Assembly: GCA_023419315.1 (NCBI GenBank) | Contig: JAEZYE010000015.1 | Location: 34,731 to 98,730 of the forward strand | Length of the DNA: 64,000 nt | Reading direction: 5' to 3' | DNA from: Pseudomonadota bacterium | GTDB lineage: Bacteria; Pseudomonadota; Gammaproteobacteria; Xanthomonadales; Xanthomonadaceae | Part shown: positions 1 through 8,529 of the stretch, one piece after another | Layout of the letters: the number at the start of each line of letters is the position of its first letter | Position numbering within the stretch: position 1 is the first letter of the stretch | Position numbers and translations under genes: made by a program | The notes under the pieces: model-generated | The model's input: the letters and a program-made list of their open reading frames with translations, nothing else | The model's database searches: none | Told to the model about the DNA's origin: nothing

Positions 1-1088
1 ATGAAACCCATCGCGCGCTCGGCGCCAAGATGGTCGACTTCGGCGGCTGGGACATGCCGATCCACTATGGCTCGCAGATCGAAGAACACCATCAGGTGCG
101 TCGCGATGCCGGCATGTTCGACGTCAGCCACATGACGGTGGTCGATCTGCACGGCGCGCGCACGCGCGAGTTCCTGCGCCGCCTGCTGGCCAATTCCATC
201 GACAAGCTCAAGGCGCCGGGCAAGGCGCTGTACTCGTGCATGCTCGACGCCGAGGGCGGTGTCATCGACGACCTCATCGTCTATTTCATGAGCGAAGACT
301 TCTTCCGCCTCATCGTCAACGCCGCGACCCGCGAGAAAGATCTGGCGTGGATCCGCCAGCAGGCGGCCGCGTTCGACGTGCAGATCACCGAGCGTTCCGA
401 CTTCGCGATGATCGCCGTGCAGGGCCCGACCGCCCGCCAGCGCGTGCAGAGCCTGCTGCGGGAATCCGACCGCCCTGCGGCCGACAAGCTTGGCCGTTTC
501 GCCGCGGTGGAAGTGCAGACCGCCGACGGCGTGCCGGTATTCCTCGCCCGCACCGGTTACACCGGTGAGGACGGCTACGAAATCGTGCTGCCGGAAGGCA
601 ATGCGGCGGCGTTCTGGAACGCACTGCTGGAAGCCGGCGTGAAGCCGGCCGGTCTTGGCGCACGCGATACGCTCCGCCTGGAAGCCGGCATGAATCTCTA
701 CGGACAGGACATGGACGAATCCGTATCGCCCTACGAAGCCGCGCTGGCCTGGACGATCAGCCTGGACGAATCGCGCGACTTCATCGGCCGGACCGTGCTC
801 GAAAAGCAGAAGGCCGCTGGTGATGCACGCCAGATGATCGGCCTGGTGATGGACGAGAAGGGCGTGCTGCGCCACGGTCAGAAGGTCATCACCGATCAGG
901 GCGAGGGCGAAATCCTGTCCGGCACGTTCTCGCCGACCCTGGGCAAGGCGATCGCGTTCGCCCGCGTGCCGGCCGGCGCGCCGGGCCAGGTGCGCGTGGA
1001 CATCCGCGGCAAGGAAGTGCCGGTACGCGTGGTGAAGTTCCCGTTCGTTCGCGAAGGCCAGGCGCAGCCCGGCGTGCTCGGCGAATGA
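1..1088 (+). CDS. gcvT: Aminomethyltransferase GcvT (glycine cleavage T protein), 5' end outside the window
   Basis: This is the cytoplasmic T protein of the glycine cleavage system, which moves the one-carbon unit from the aminomethyl-lipoyl H protein to tetrahydrofolate and releases ammonia. The frame is open from base 3 and encodes ETHRALGAK before the first internal Met at 30. That matches the usual GcvT N-terminus, so Met 30 is not the start and only about ten to twenty residues are missing. The conserved blocks GYTGEDGYEI and GARDTLRLEAGMNLYG are present. gcvH follows after 82 bases on the same strand, and the two are probably cotranscribed up to the terminator at 1594. Confidence 0.97.
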   Translation, partial: ETHRALGAKMVDFGGWDMPIHYGSQIEEHHQVRRDAGMFDVSHMTVVDLHGARTREFLRRLLANSIDKLKAPGKALYSCMLDAEGGVIDDLIVYFMSEDFFRLIVNAATREKDLAWIRQQAAAFDVQITERSDFAMIAVQGPTARQRVQSLLRESDRPAADKLGRFAAVEVQTADGVPVFLARTGYTGEDGYEIVLPEGNAAAFWNALLEAGVKPAGLGARDTLRLEAGMNLYGQDMDESVSPYEAALAWTISLDESRDFIGRTVLEKQKAAGDARQMIGLVMDEKGVLRHGQKVITDQGEGEILSGTFSPTLGKAIAFARVPAGAPGQVRVDIRGKEVPVRVVKFPFVREGQAQPGVLGE

Positions 1089-1170
1089 CGCCGCGTACTT
1101 CCGGCCTCCCCGCAAGCCGCTAAACTAGCCTCCCTTTCCCGCCAACGCACTTACATCCGGAGCAGCCAAC

Positions 1171-1566
1171 ATGAGCGAGATTCCCGGCGATCTCAAATTC
1201 CTGAAATCCCACGAATGGGCCCGCGTCGAAGGCAGTGGCCGCGTCACGGTCGGCATTTCCGATCATGCGCAGGGCCTGCTTGGCGACCTCGTCTATGTCG
1301 AACTGCCGAACGTGGGTGACCGCGTCGAAGCGGGCAACGCGAGCGCGGTGGTGGAGTCGGTCAAGGCGGCATCGGACGTGTACAGCCCGGTGACCGGCAA
1401 GATCGTGGAGGTCAATGCGGCGCTGGCCGACAAGCCGGAGACCATCAACGAAGACGCGTACGGCGAAGGCTGGCTCTTCGTCGTCGAAGCCGAAGAGCCC
1501 GATCAGATCAACGAGCTGCTCTCGCCCGACGACTACGCGGAATTGCTGGAAGACGAGGACCACTGA
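1171..1566 (+). CDS. gcvH: Glycine cleavage system H protein
   Basis: GcvH is the lipoylated carrier that shuttles the aminomethyl group between the P, T and L proteins of the glycine cleavage system. The 131-residue length is normal for the family. The lipoyl-attachment lysine is K65 in the motif VVESVKAASDVYSP. The ATG at 1171 follows a purine-rich GGAG at about 1158, and the protein begins MSEIPGDLKF as expected for bacterial H proteins. It lies just downstream of gcvT, and a strong intrinsic terminator follows 27 bases after its stop codon. gcvP is not in this window. Confidence 0.98.
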   Translation: MSEIPGDLKFLKSHEWARVEGSGRVTVGISDHAQGLLGDLVYVELPNVGDRVEAGNASAVVESVKAASDVYSPVTGKIVEVNAALADKPETINEDAYGEGWLFVVEAEEPDQINELLSPDDYAELLEDEDH

Positions 1567-1593
1567 GTCTTTCCGCCACACCGCGAGACACGA

Positions 1594-1621
1594 CCGGCCG
1601 CCAATGCGGCCGGTTTTTTTT
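1594..1621 (+). terminator. Intrinsic terminator after gcvTH
   Basis: An 8-bp perfect G/C stem (1594-1601 with 1606-1613) with the 4-base loop CAAT is followed at once by eight T residues (1614-1621). It closes the gcvT-gcvH transcript. Confidence 0.93.
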
Positions 1622-2165
1622 CGCGCGTTCTTCACCTCTGCCGACGCGAGCCGCACGCCGTCGAAGATGCATGACGGCGCGGCGGAAAACCGACGCGCGT
1701 CGCAGGTGCGTACATCCTCCGGCGTGGTGGAAGTCGGTCAGTGGACATGCGTTCGACGGATGCGCCGTACCTCGATAACCGTCGTTTCCGTTGCTCCGAT
1801 CGCACCGCACGCGATGTCGAACCGCGTGTCGAACGGGCGAACAACCGGAAAAATTCTTGCGCAAATCCGCGCAAACGAGCTTGTGCAACGCCCACAACCC
1901 GGCCGTTCGTCAGGATTTTTTTTGCTGTCGTTTCAGCCGTGCCGACTGTCGTTCGTACGGTTCGAAGGACGTGCGGAAGAACAGCGACGATGCGGTGCGA
2001 AAGTGGCTCCGCAAAAAAAATGATGCGTTTTTCCCGCGTTTTTTTTCAACAAGGTTTTCAGGCGACGATGGGATGCGGTGTGCCGGCATGCTGTCGGCCG
2101 AGTGCATGGAAGGAAGTCGGTGGCGGACATTGCGACAGGCGGCTGAATTTTTTTTTTCAAAAGTG
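1622..2165. other. Gene-free stretch with poly-A/T tracts
   Basis: I see no convincing gene in this 544-base stretch. The open frames across it lack ribosome-binding sites, and their translations are arginine- and threonine-rich low-quality peptides. It contains homopolymer tracts unusual for this GC-rich sequence: eight T at 1916-1923, eight A at 2013-2020, eight T at 2039-2046 and ten T at 2148-2157. The last ends 8 bases upstream of a TTGACA element, where it could act as an UP-element or curved DNA. That role is inference. Confidence 0.6.
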
Positions 2166-2194
2166 TTGACACGTCCAAAAAGCGTGATTAGGTT
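2166..2194 (+). promoter_or_regulatory. Predicted sigma-70 promoter for the H1-like gene or a leader RNA
   Basis: A perfect -35 box TTGACA (2166-2171) is followed by a 17-base spacer and TAGGTT (2189-2194) as the -10 box. A ten-T tract lies just upstream. The likely start site, near 2201, would leave a leader of about 350 bases before the H1-like gene at 2550. Confidence 0.6.
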
Positions 2195-2549
2195 TCGCGC
2201 AGCAGACAGATGCTGCGGAAGCGAGTGAGTCGGATCAATACGACAGCGCGAACGACAACAAGGCCCATCGTCCCAGCCCAGGTAGCGGCGGACGCAGGCA
2301 TCGCTTCCCCCGAAAAAACGTCCCGAAATTTCCTGGCACCTGCTTCGCGAGTCGAAGCGGGTGTTTGCGTATTTGTAGGGGACCACGTCAGAAGGGTCCC
2401 TCCAATAAATCCGGTTCAACGCGCCTGGCGCGTCGACGGTTGCCTGCGGGTCCGACTCCCGCGGCTGATTCCGCAACTGGGCCTGCCTTCGGGCAGAGGT
2501 GTCGCATCCCGATTTACCTAATCCAAGTTCACTGACGAGGAGCCATCCC
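2195..2549 (+). other. Hairpin-rich leader, possibly a structured 5' UTR or small RNA
   Basis: No gene is visible between the promoter at 2166 and the start codon at 2550, but the stretch holds a run of stable hairpins. A 6-bp stem 2419-2424/2428-2433 has a CTG loop. A 7-bp stem 2444-2450/2458-2464 follows. A 5-bp stem 2483-2487/2492-2496 is closed by a UUCG tetraloop. An upstream GGGACC...GGTCCC pairing lies around 2380-2400. I could not match it to 6S RNA, tmRNA, RNase P or SRP RNA by their conserved cores. A regulatory leader or an independent small RNA are both possible. Confidence 0.4.
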
Positions 2550-2990
2550 ATGGCAATGAAGAAAGCTGCTAAGAAGAAACCTGCCAAGAAGGCCGCCAAG
2601 AAGGCGACCAAGAAGGCAGCCGCCAAGAAGACCGTGAAGAAGGTCGCCAAGAAGGCCGCCAAGAAGGCGACCAAGAAGGCCGCGGCCAAGAAGACCGTGA
2701 AGAAGGCTGCGAAGAAGGTTGCCAAGAAGGCCACCAAGAAGGCTGCCAAGAAGACCACCAAGAAGACCGCGAAGAAGGCTGCCAAGAAAGTAGCCCGCAA
2801 GCCTGCCAAGAAGGCTGCGAAGAAGACCGCGAAGAAGGCCGCCAAGAAGACCGTGAAAAAGGCTGCCAAGAAGGCCGCCAAGAAGCCGGCCAAGAAGGCT
2901 GCGAAGAAGGCCGCCAAGAAGCCTGCCCGCAAGTCCAAGAAGAAAGCGGCTCCGGTCGCGCTGCCGGCCACCCCGGCTCCGCTGATCTAA
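2550..2990 (+). CDS. Histone H1-like lysine/alanine repeat protein
   Basis: This is a 146-residue, extremely basic protein made almost wholly of AAKK, PAKK, ATKK and TVKK units, ending in a short non-basic tail rich in Ala and Pro (AAPVALPATPAPLI). Proteins of this composition (eukaryotic histone H1 tail, AlgP, Hc1-like) bind DNA and are thought to act in nucleoid organisation; the role here is inferred from composition only. The ATG at 2550 is chosen over a GTG at 2499 because GAGGAG at 2537-2542 sits 7 bases upstream and the lysine repeat begins right after it. A terminator follows at 3022. The long open frame on the opposite strand is a composition artefact. Confidence 0.88.
   Translation: MAMKKAAKKKPAKKAAKKATKKAAAKKTVKKVAKKAAKKATKKAAAKKTVKKAAKKVAKKATKKAAKKTTKKTAKKAAKKVARKPAKKAAKKTAKKAAKKTVKKAAKKAAKKPAKKAAKKAAKKPARKSKKKAAPVALPATPAPLI
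2556..2945 (+). repeat. Degenerate AAG/GCC-rich in-gene repeat tract
   Basis: About 390 bases consist of imperfect 12-base units of the type GCCAAGAAGGCC that encode the AAKK repeats of the H1-like protein. Such a tract can expand or contract by slippage or recombination, so its length may differ between strains. Confidence 0.8.
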
Positions 2991-3021
2991 GCCAACCCCG
3001 ATTAGCCGTATCCATCAGACT

Positions 3022-3055
3022 CTCTCCCTGTGCCCAGCAGGGGGAGAGTTTTTTT
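3022..3055 (+). terminator. Intrinsic terminator after the H1-like gene
   Basis: The stem CTCTCCCTG (3022-3030) pairs with CAGGGGGAGAG (3038-3048, one bulged G) and is followed by seven T residues (3049-3055). Confidence 0.9.
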
Positions 3056-3144
3056 ATGCGCGTACATCGCCAGCGCCATCGGGTCGCGTCGCGGATTGAC
3101 GGCGCAGCGACTAAGCTGGCGCCTTCGTCTTCGGAGTGCTGCGC

Positions 3145-3681
3145 ATGAAGTTGCTCAAATGGAGCCTGGGCTCGCTGATGCTGGTCGGTGTGCTGTTCGT
3201 CGTCGGCGGCCTGTTGTTGCCGGCGCGGACGCACGTTGAACGCAGCGTGCTTGTCGAGCGCCCGGCTGCGGATGTGTTCCGCACTCTGAATTCCTTCCAG
3301 CGCTTCAACGAATGGTCACCCTGGTTTGCGGCGGATCCGCAGGCCAAGTACAGCTATGACGGTTCCGGCGAAGGCGTCGGTGCACGCATGGCCTGGTCAG
3401 GCAATCGCGCGGTCGGCAGCGGAAGCCAGGAGATCATCGAGAGCCACGCGCCGGACCGCATCGTCGTGGCGCTCGACTTCGGTGGCTCGATGGCAACGGC
3501 CACCTATCGCCTCGTTGCCAAGGGCGACGCCACGCAGGTGACCTGGAGCTTCGACACCGATCACGGCTTCAATCCGCTGGAGCGGTGGTTCGGCCTGATG
3601 TTCGAGCAGATGATCGGCAACGACTACGAAAGCGGGCTGGCTCGTCTCAAGACGATGCTGGAGCAACCCGGTACGCGTTGA
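3145..3681 (+). CDS. SRPBCC-family (START/polyketide-cyclase-like) membrane-anchored protein
   Basis: The 178-residue protein has one N-terminal hydrophobic helix (about residues 7-27) and then a single SRPBCC-type lipid/ligand-binding domain, shown by the opening VERSVLVERPAADVF and the FNEWSPWF block. This family binds hydrophobic ligands in a helix-grip pocket; the ligand cannot be told from sequence. The ATG at 3145 is used because GGAG at 3133-3136 is well spaced. A GTG at 3136 overlaps that ribosome-binding site. It is convergent with the serine hydrolase that follows. Confidence 0.8.
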   Translation: MKLLKWSLGSLMLVGVLFVVGGLLLPARTHVERSVLVERPAADVFRTLNSFQRFNEWSPWFAADPQAKYSYDGSGEGVGARMAWSGNRAVGSGSQEIIESHAPDRIVVALDFGGSMATATYRLVAKGDATQVTWSFDTDHGFNPLERWFGLMFEQMIGNDYESGLARLKTMLEQPGTR

Positions 3682-3729
3682 CGGAGGAGTGCCTGCCCGG
3701 CGCGGGTTGCGCCGGAGCGGGCGGATGAC

Positions 3730-5109
3730 TCAGCGCGGCGATGCCGTCGCCTGGCTCGCACTGCCACCGCCGCTGTTGTCGGCCGGCACGGTGGAATCTG
3801 CCATCAGCAGATCGCTGGTATCCATTGGCGTATCGAGCCATTGCTGCGGGGGCAGGCTCATCGCGCGATCCAGGATCGTGGGCAGCAAACCGGACGGCAC
3901 GGAACTGTCGCTGTTCCAGAGCAGCGCAATGCCGAAGTCGCGTTCGGGCAGCAGCGCGACCATGCCGCGATAGCCCTGCACGGCGCCGGCATGGAACACC
4001 ACCGGATGGCCGGCGTAATCGAACACGCGCCAGCCCAGTGCGTAGCTGGCCGAATAGATGCGATCCCGGCGCCAGCCCGAACGCAGTTCGCCCGGCGTGG
4101 AAACCAGCGGCGCGTGCAGCGTCGCCAGCAAAGGCGCGGGCAGGACATCGGGGCGATGGCCGGTCTGCGCGACCAGCCACTGCGCCATGTCGCTGATGCT
4201 TGCATTGACGCCGGCCGCGGGCGCCAGTCGGTAGTAGGTCGGTTTCGGCGAGAGCGCGACCCAACCGTTGCGGCTGCGCACATGCGGACGAGCCCAGCGC
4301 GCGCTGTTCTCGATGCCGGCCAGCCCGAGGCTCGCGTCGTTCATGCCGAGTGGCTTGAAGATGCGTTTGTCGACCGCCTGTTCGTAGAAGCCGCCCGTCG
4401 CCGCGAACACCACGTCACCCAGCACGCTGAAGGCGACGTTCTGGTACGCGTAGCATTGTCCCGGCAGGCAGTTCATCGGCGCATCGGCCAGCTTCTGCGT
4501 GACGGTGTAGTAGTCCGCATTGCCTTCGATGTCGCGATCGAAAGCGTTGTGCGCGCGCAGGCCCACGCGGTGGCTCAGCAGGTCGGCGACGGTGACGCGC
4601 TGCGTCGCCAGCGGATCACTGAGGCGGAAGCTGGGGACGTAATCGGAAACCCGGCTGTCCCAGCGCAGCGAGCCGTCGTTGACCAGCAGGCCCGCCAGCG
4701 TGCCGGCGAACGCCTTGGACAGCGACGCCAGGCGGAACACGGTGTGCGAATCGATGGCCTGGGGCGCAGCGACATCGGTAACGCCATAACCCTTCGCGCT
4801 CAGCACGCGTCCGTTGTGGACGATGGCCATGGCCAGGCCGGGCACGCGTTCGCCCAGCGTCAGTTGCTGGGCGAGTGCCTCGAACTGGGCGACGTTGAAG
4901 TCGGCGGGCAGCGCGGTCGCGGCCATCGCCTGGCTGCTGACCGCGTTGGCCGACAGCGACGTGGGCAGTGCGCGGCTGGCGGTCGCGGCATGGAGTTCGC
5001 CGGTTGTCGCGGGAGTCTGTGCAGTGGAGGCCAGCGTCAACGGGATCAGGAGCCCGAGCAACCCGAAACGCATTGAGCGCAGTGGCCGCCGAAGTTCTTT
5101 CGTTTTCAT
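3730..5109 (-). CDS. Periplasmic serine hydrolase of the beta-lactamase class C / PBP4-like family
   Basis: The 459-residue protein starts with a signal peptide (hydrophobic core about residues 14-28) and contains a beta-lactamase fold. The catalytic SxxK is S129-L-S-K132, the YxN motif is Y222-Q-N224, and an HAG near the C-terminus takes the place of KTG. Members act on D-Ala peptides, esters or beta-lactams; the substrate is unknown here. The ATG at 5109 gives a clean signal peptide; an in-frame GTG at 5127 is possible. The N-terminal 70 residues after the signal are Ala/Thr/Ser-rich linker. It is on the same strand as the GMC oxidoreductase, 137 bases away. Confidence 0.85.
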   Translation of the reverse strand: MKTKELRRPLRSMRFGLLGLLIPLTLASTAQTPATTGELHAATASRALPTSLSANAVSSQAMAATALPADFNVAQFEALAQQLTLGERVPGLAMAIVHNGRVLSAKGYGVTDVAAPQAIDSHTVFRLASLSKAFAGTLAGLLVNDGSLRWDSRVSDYVPSFRLSDPLATQRVTVADLLSHRVGLRAHNAFDRDIEGNADYYTVTQKLADAPMNCLPGQCYAYQNVAFSVLGDVVFAATGGFYEQAVDKRIFKPLGMNDASLGLAGIENSARWARPHVRSRNGWVALSPKPTYYRLAPAAGVNASISDMAQWLVAQTGHRPDVLPAPLLATLHAPLVSTPGELRSGWRRDRIYSASYALGWRVFDYAGHPVVFHAGAVQGYRGMVALLPERDFGIALLWNSDSSVPSGLLPTILDRAMSLPPQQWLDTPMDTSDLLMADSTVPADNSGGGSASQATASPR

Positions 5110-5246
5110 GGACTGAAGGCCTGTCACGGTGGCTGCCGCGATAATAGTTCGCGCTCAGTGAATGCACAAATCGCGTCAAGATCTGCGCGCATGTTGTTCA
5201 TCGAGTTGAAGATTGGCGTGCGCGCGGTCGCATTTCACACGCCTGT

Positions 5247-6866
5247 TCAGTCCGCTTTTCCCGACTCCGGCGAGGTTCCTGCAAGGACGGTGCCGCGGAT
5301 CAGATCAGCGCAACGCTCGGCGATCATCATCGTTGGCGCATTGGTGTTGCCGCCCACCAGCCGGGGCATCACGGAGGCATCCACGACCCGCAGTCCGTCC
5401 ACGCCGCGTACGCGCAGCGTCGCATCCACGACGGCCAGCGGATCGCCGCCCATCCGACAGGTGCCGATCGGGTGGTACACGGTTTCGGCCTTGGCGCGGA
5501 TGAAGGCCACCAGTTCGGCGTCGGAAAGATCATCGCGCGAGGGATGCAGCGGTGCGCCGCGGTAGGCATCGAAGGCGGGTTGCGCGAACAGCGTGCGCGA
5601 CAGGCGCGCGCACTCCAGCATCATCTTCAGATCGAAGCCGCCTTCGTCCGAAAGGTAGTTCGCTTCAATGCGTGCATGCGTGCGCGGATTGGCGTCCTGC
5701 AAGCGGATTCGGCCGCGACTGCGTGGGCGCAGGAAGCAGGCATGCACGGTGTAGCCATCACCGGGCAGGCGATTGCGGCCGTGGTCGTCCAGCATTGCCG
5801 GCACGAAATGCAACTGGATGTCGGCGCGTTCATCGGGAGCAAGCGGCGAGCGGACGAACGCGCCGGCCTCGGCGATGTTGCTCGTGCCGGGGCCCCGGCG
5901 TCCGCGCAGGAAGTAATTGAAGGCCGTCGCCAGTTCGCTCGCGCGATCGTAGGTGATGCGCTGCGTGCAACGCTGCAGCGTGCAGATGTCCAAGTGATCC
6001 TGCAGGTTGCCGCCCACGCCGGGCAGATCCACGCGCACGTCGATGCCGTGTTCGCGCAGGTGATCGCCCGGACCGATTCCCGACAGCATCAGAAGCTGAG
6101 GGGAATTGATCGCACCGCCGCACAGCAATAGCTCGGCGCTTGCGTGTGCCTGGTGCTCCCGGCCGCGATGGGCAAAGGCCACGCCGACCGCGCGGGCTCC
6201 GTCCAGAAGGATGCGGCGCACGAGCGTGCCGGTGCGTACATGCAGATTCGGGCGCGTGCGCGCCGGGACGAGATAGGCCGACGCGGCCGAACAACGCGCG
6301 CCGTCCTTCTGGGTCACCTGGTAGAGGCCGAAGCCGGGTTGCGACGGTCCGTTGAAGTCGGCATTGCGCGCGTAACCAGCCTGCACGCCGGCCTCGACGA
6401 ACGCTCGCGAAAGCGGATTGACGTAGCGCGGATCGGACACGCCCAGTGGACCGTCGCCGCCGTGCAAGGCATCGCCGCCGCGCGTATTGCCCTCCGAGCG
6501 CTTGAAGTAAGGCAGCACGTTGCTCCAGTTCCAGCCGGATGCGCCTTCGGCATCCCATTCGTCGTAATCGGCGGGAACGCCGCGCACGTAGCACATCGCG
6601 TTGATCGAGCTGGAACCACCGAGCACCTTGCCGCGTGGCCACCACAAGCGCCGGCCATCGAGGTGCGGCTCCGGTGCGGTGTCGTAGTTCCAGTTGATGC
6701 TCTTCAGTCCGACCAGCTTCGCCAATCCCGCCGGCATGTGGATGAAGGGATGCCAGTCGCGCGGGCCGGCTTCCAGCAGCAGCACGCGGCAATCGGGATC
6801 TTCCGTCAGGCGATGGGCGAGGACGCAGCCGGCGGAGCCGGCGCCGATGATGATGTAGTCGTACAC
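5247..6866 (-). CDS. GMC-family FAD-dependent oxidoreductase (choline dehydrogenase-like)
   Basis: The 539-residue flavoprotein oxidises an alcohol substrate with FAD. The dinucleotide-binding GAGSAG is at residues 8-13. The family's GGSSSINAM block and the C-terminal YHPIGTCRMG (active-site His) and GGNTNAP segments are intact, and the length is standard. Choline, other alcohols or aromatic alcohols are all possible, and nothing nearby (no betB or betT) argues for glycine betaine synthesis. The start is GTG at 6866, because the protein then begins directly with MYDYIIIGAG as in relatives; no strong ribosome-binding site is visible. It is divergent from the carrier gene at 7077. Confidence 0.9.
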   Translation of the reverse strand: MYDYIIIGAGSAGCVLAHRLTEDPDCRVLLLEAGPRDWHPFIHMPAGLAKLVGLKSINWNYDTAPEPHLDGRRLWWPRGKVLGGSSSINAMCYVRGVPADYDEWDAEGASGWNWSNVLPYFKRSEGNTRGGDALHGGDGPLGVSDPRYVNPLSRAFVEAGVQAGYARNADFNGPSQPGFGLYQVTQKDGARCSAASAYLVPARTRPNLHVRTGTLVRRILLDGARAVGVAFAHRGREHQAHASAELLLCGGAINSPQLLMLSGIGPGDHLREHGIDVRVDLPGVGGNLQDHLDICTLQRCTQRITYDRASELATAFNYFLRGRRGPGTSNIAEAGAFVRSPLAPDERADIQLHFVPAMLDDHGRNRLPGDGYTVHACFLRPRSRGRIRLQDANPRTHARIEANYLSDEGGFDLKMMLECARLSRTLFAQPAFDAYRGAPLHPSRDDLSDAELVAFIRAKAETVYHPIGTCRMGGDPLAVVDATLRVRGVDGLRVVDASVMPRLVGGNTNAPTMMIAERCADLIRGTVLAGTSPESGKAD

Positions 6867-6911
6867 ACACAGGCCTGCAACCGAGATCGCTCGACGCTAT
6901 CGGCCCGCCAT

Positions 6912-6925
6912 AGAGCAATTGCTCT
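6912..6925. promoter_or_regulatory. 14-bp perfect palindrome between divergent genes
   Basis: AGAGCAATTGCTCT is a perfect palindrome placed 46 bases upstream of the GMC oxidoreductase start and 152 bases upstream of the carrier gene. Its size and position suit a dimeric repressor or activator site. No regulator gene lies next to it, so the protein is unknown. Confidence 0.35.
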
Positions 6926-7076
6926 GCCTGTGCCGGCTGGCGCGGAGGCCACGAAGCGATGCAAATTCCCGCCGCACGCGCGTGCGGAAAAAGCTGGCGA
7001 TGTTGCAGTGCATCGGATACCTTGCGCGCGTGTCGTCGGCGTGCGCCGGCGTGTCCGCGGGCCCCAAGCGAACCGA

Positions 7077-8444
7077 ATGACTCCTACCGGTCAGAACGAA
7101 TCCCGACCCGCCGGCTTCCGCCAGGTGATCGCGCAACTCGGAGTGGATTCGCCCGCGTTGTGGTGGTCGCTGCTGTACTTCTTCTGCCTGCTCAGCGGTT
7201 ACTACGTGCTGCGTCCGGTCCGCGATGCAATGGGGGCTTCGGGCGACGTGCTGGCGGTGTTTCCGGCGCGCATGGTCGAGTGGGCGGCGCGGGGTGGAAT
7301 CAATCTCAAGGAGTTCACCCTGCAGGTGCTGTTCACCGGCACGTTCTTCTGCATGGTCCTGCTGCAACCGTTGTACGGCGCGCTGGTGTCGCGGTTCCCG
7401 CGGCGGGTCTTCCTGCCGCTGGTGTACCTGGCCTTCATTGCGTGCCTGTTCGCCTTCCACTGGGCGTTCCGGAACGAAATGCCGGGTCGTGGCGCCGTGT
7501 TCTTCATCTGGGTCGCGGTGTTCAATCTGTTCGCGGTGTCCGTGTTCTGGAGCTTCATGGCGGACGTGTTCGACAACGACAACGCGAAGAAGGTGTACGG
7601 GTACATCGGCGCGGGTGGCACGATCGGTGCGCTGGTCGGGCCGACGATCACGAACCTGCTGGTCGAACGCATCGGCGTGGGCAACCTGTTGCTGGTTTCG
7701 GCGCTGTTCCTGGCGGCCTGCCTGGTCTGCATCCTGCGGTTGCGGCCTTGGGCGATTCGCCGCGAGCAGCGCAATCACGAGGCCAGCGGCGAAGAGGCGA
7801 TGGGGGGCTCGATACTGGCCGGTCTGCGGCGCGTCTGGAGCGAGCCGCTGCTGCGTGCGCTGGCCATGCTCATGTTCTTCGGCGTCGGCGTCGGCACGCT
7901 GCTCTACAACGAGCAGGCCGCGATCGCCCGCAACCTGGTCCAGGACGCCGAACGCACGGCCTTCTACGCGCGTCTCGACGCCGGCATCAACCTGCTGACG
8001 ATCATCGTGCAGGTGTTCCTGACGCGCTGGTTGCTGCGCCGCTTCGGCATCGCGCCGCTGCTCATCATCCCCGCCGCGGCCATCCTGATCGGCTTCGGCA
8101 TCCTGACCGCATCGCCGCTGCCGATGCTGATCTGGATCGTGCAGGTGATGACGCGCGCCGGCGAGTTCTCGTTGTCGAAGCCGGCGCGGGAAACGTTGTA
8201 CACGCGGGTGGATCGCGAATCCCGCTACAAGGCCAAGGCCGTCATCGATACGGTCATCTATCGCGCCGGTGACCTGAGCTTTGTCTGGCTCCACAAGGCA
8301 TTGGCGGCGTTCGGCTCCAGCGTCGTGTTCGCGGCCGGCATCGGCGTGGCGGCGGGCATGAGCCTGGGCGCGTGGCGCGTCATCCAGGCGCAGCGCCGGA
8401 TCCCGGAATCCACTGCCGAACGTGCCAAGGAGCAGGCCGCGTGA
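7077..8444 (+). CDS. Twelve-helix MFS / ATP-ADP-translocase-like transporter
   Basis: This 455-residue integral membrane protein has about twelve hydrophobic segments and resembles MFS permeases and the bacterial NTP/NTP-exchanger-like group (SGYYVLRPVRDAMG near the N-terminus, KPARETLYTRV near residue 370). It is expected in the inner membrane; the substrate cannot be assigned. The ATG at 7077 is used because the first hydrophobic helix follows soon after it; the open frame extends far upstream to 6144 but that part runs antisense to the GMC gene. No clear ribosome-binding site is seen. Confidence 0.8.
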   Translation: MTPTGQNESRPAGFRQVIAQLGVDSPALWWSLLYFFCLLSGYYVLRPVRDAMGASGDVLAVFPARMVEWAARGGINLKEFTLQVLFTGTFFCMVLLQPLYGALVSRFPRRVFLPLVYLAFIACLFAFHWAFRNEMPGRGAVFFIWVAVFNLFAVSVFWSFMADVFDNDNAKKVYGYIGAGGTIGALVGPTITNLLVERIGVGNLLLVSALFLAACLVCILRLRPWAIRREQRNHEASGEEAMGGSILAGLRRVWSEPLLRALAMLMFFGVGVGTLLYNEQAAIARNLVQDAERTAFYARLDAGINLLTIIVQVFLTRWLLRRFGIAPLLIIPAAAILIGFGILTASPLPMLIWIVQVMTRAGEFSLSKPARETLYTRVDRESRYKAKAVIDTVIYRAGDLSFVWLHKALAAFGSSVVFAAGIGVAAGMSLGAWRVIQAQRRIPESTAERAKEQAA

Positions 8445-8529
8445 CACCGGGCCGCGCAACGACCGTTCGTCGCTTTGCTTCGATGTTCGACCAGTCGTCC
8501 GCCTTCTCTCACATCCCGAGGAAGTCTTC

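Noticed and set aside
2195..2549. 6S RNA, tmRNA, RNase P or SRP RNA in the leader
   Set aside because: None of their conserved core sequences could be found by eye, so only a structured leader is reported.
2556..2945. Regular repeats that could be mistaken for a CRISPR array
   Set aside because: The repeats are in-frame 12-base coding units without unique spacers.
1910..2971. A long minus-strand open frame covering the gap and the H1-like gene
   Set aside because: The apparent FLAAFF repeats are the complement of the AAKK codons. The plus-strand gene has a good ribosome-binding site and a terminator.
6144..7076. An N-terminal extension of the transporter gene
   Set aside because: It runs antisense to the GMC oxidoreductase gene and is Arg/Ala/His-rich with no transport-protein character.
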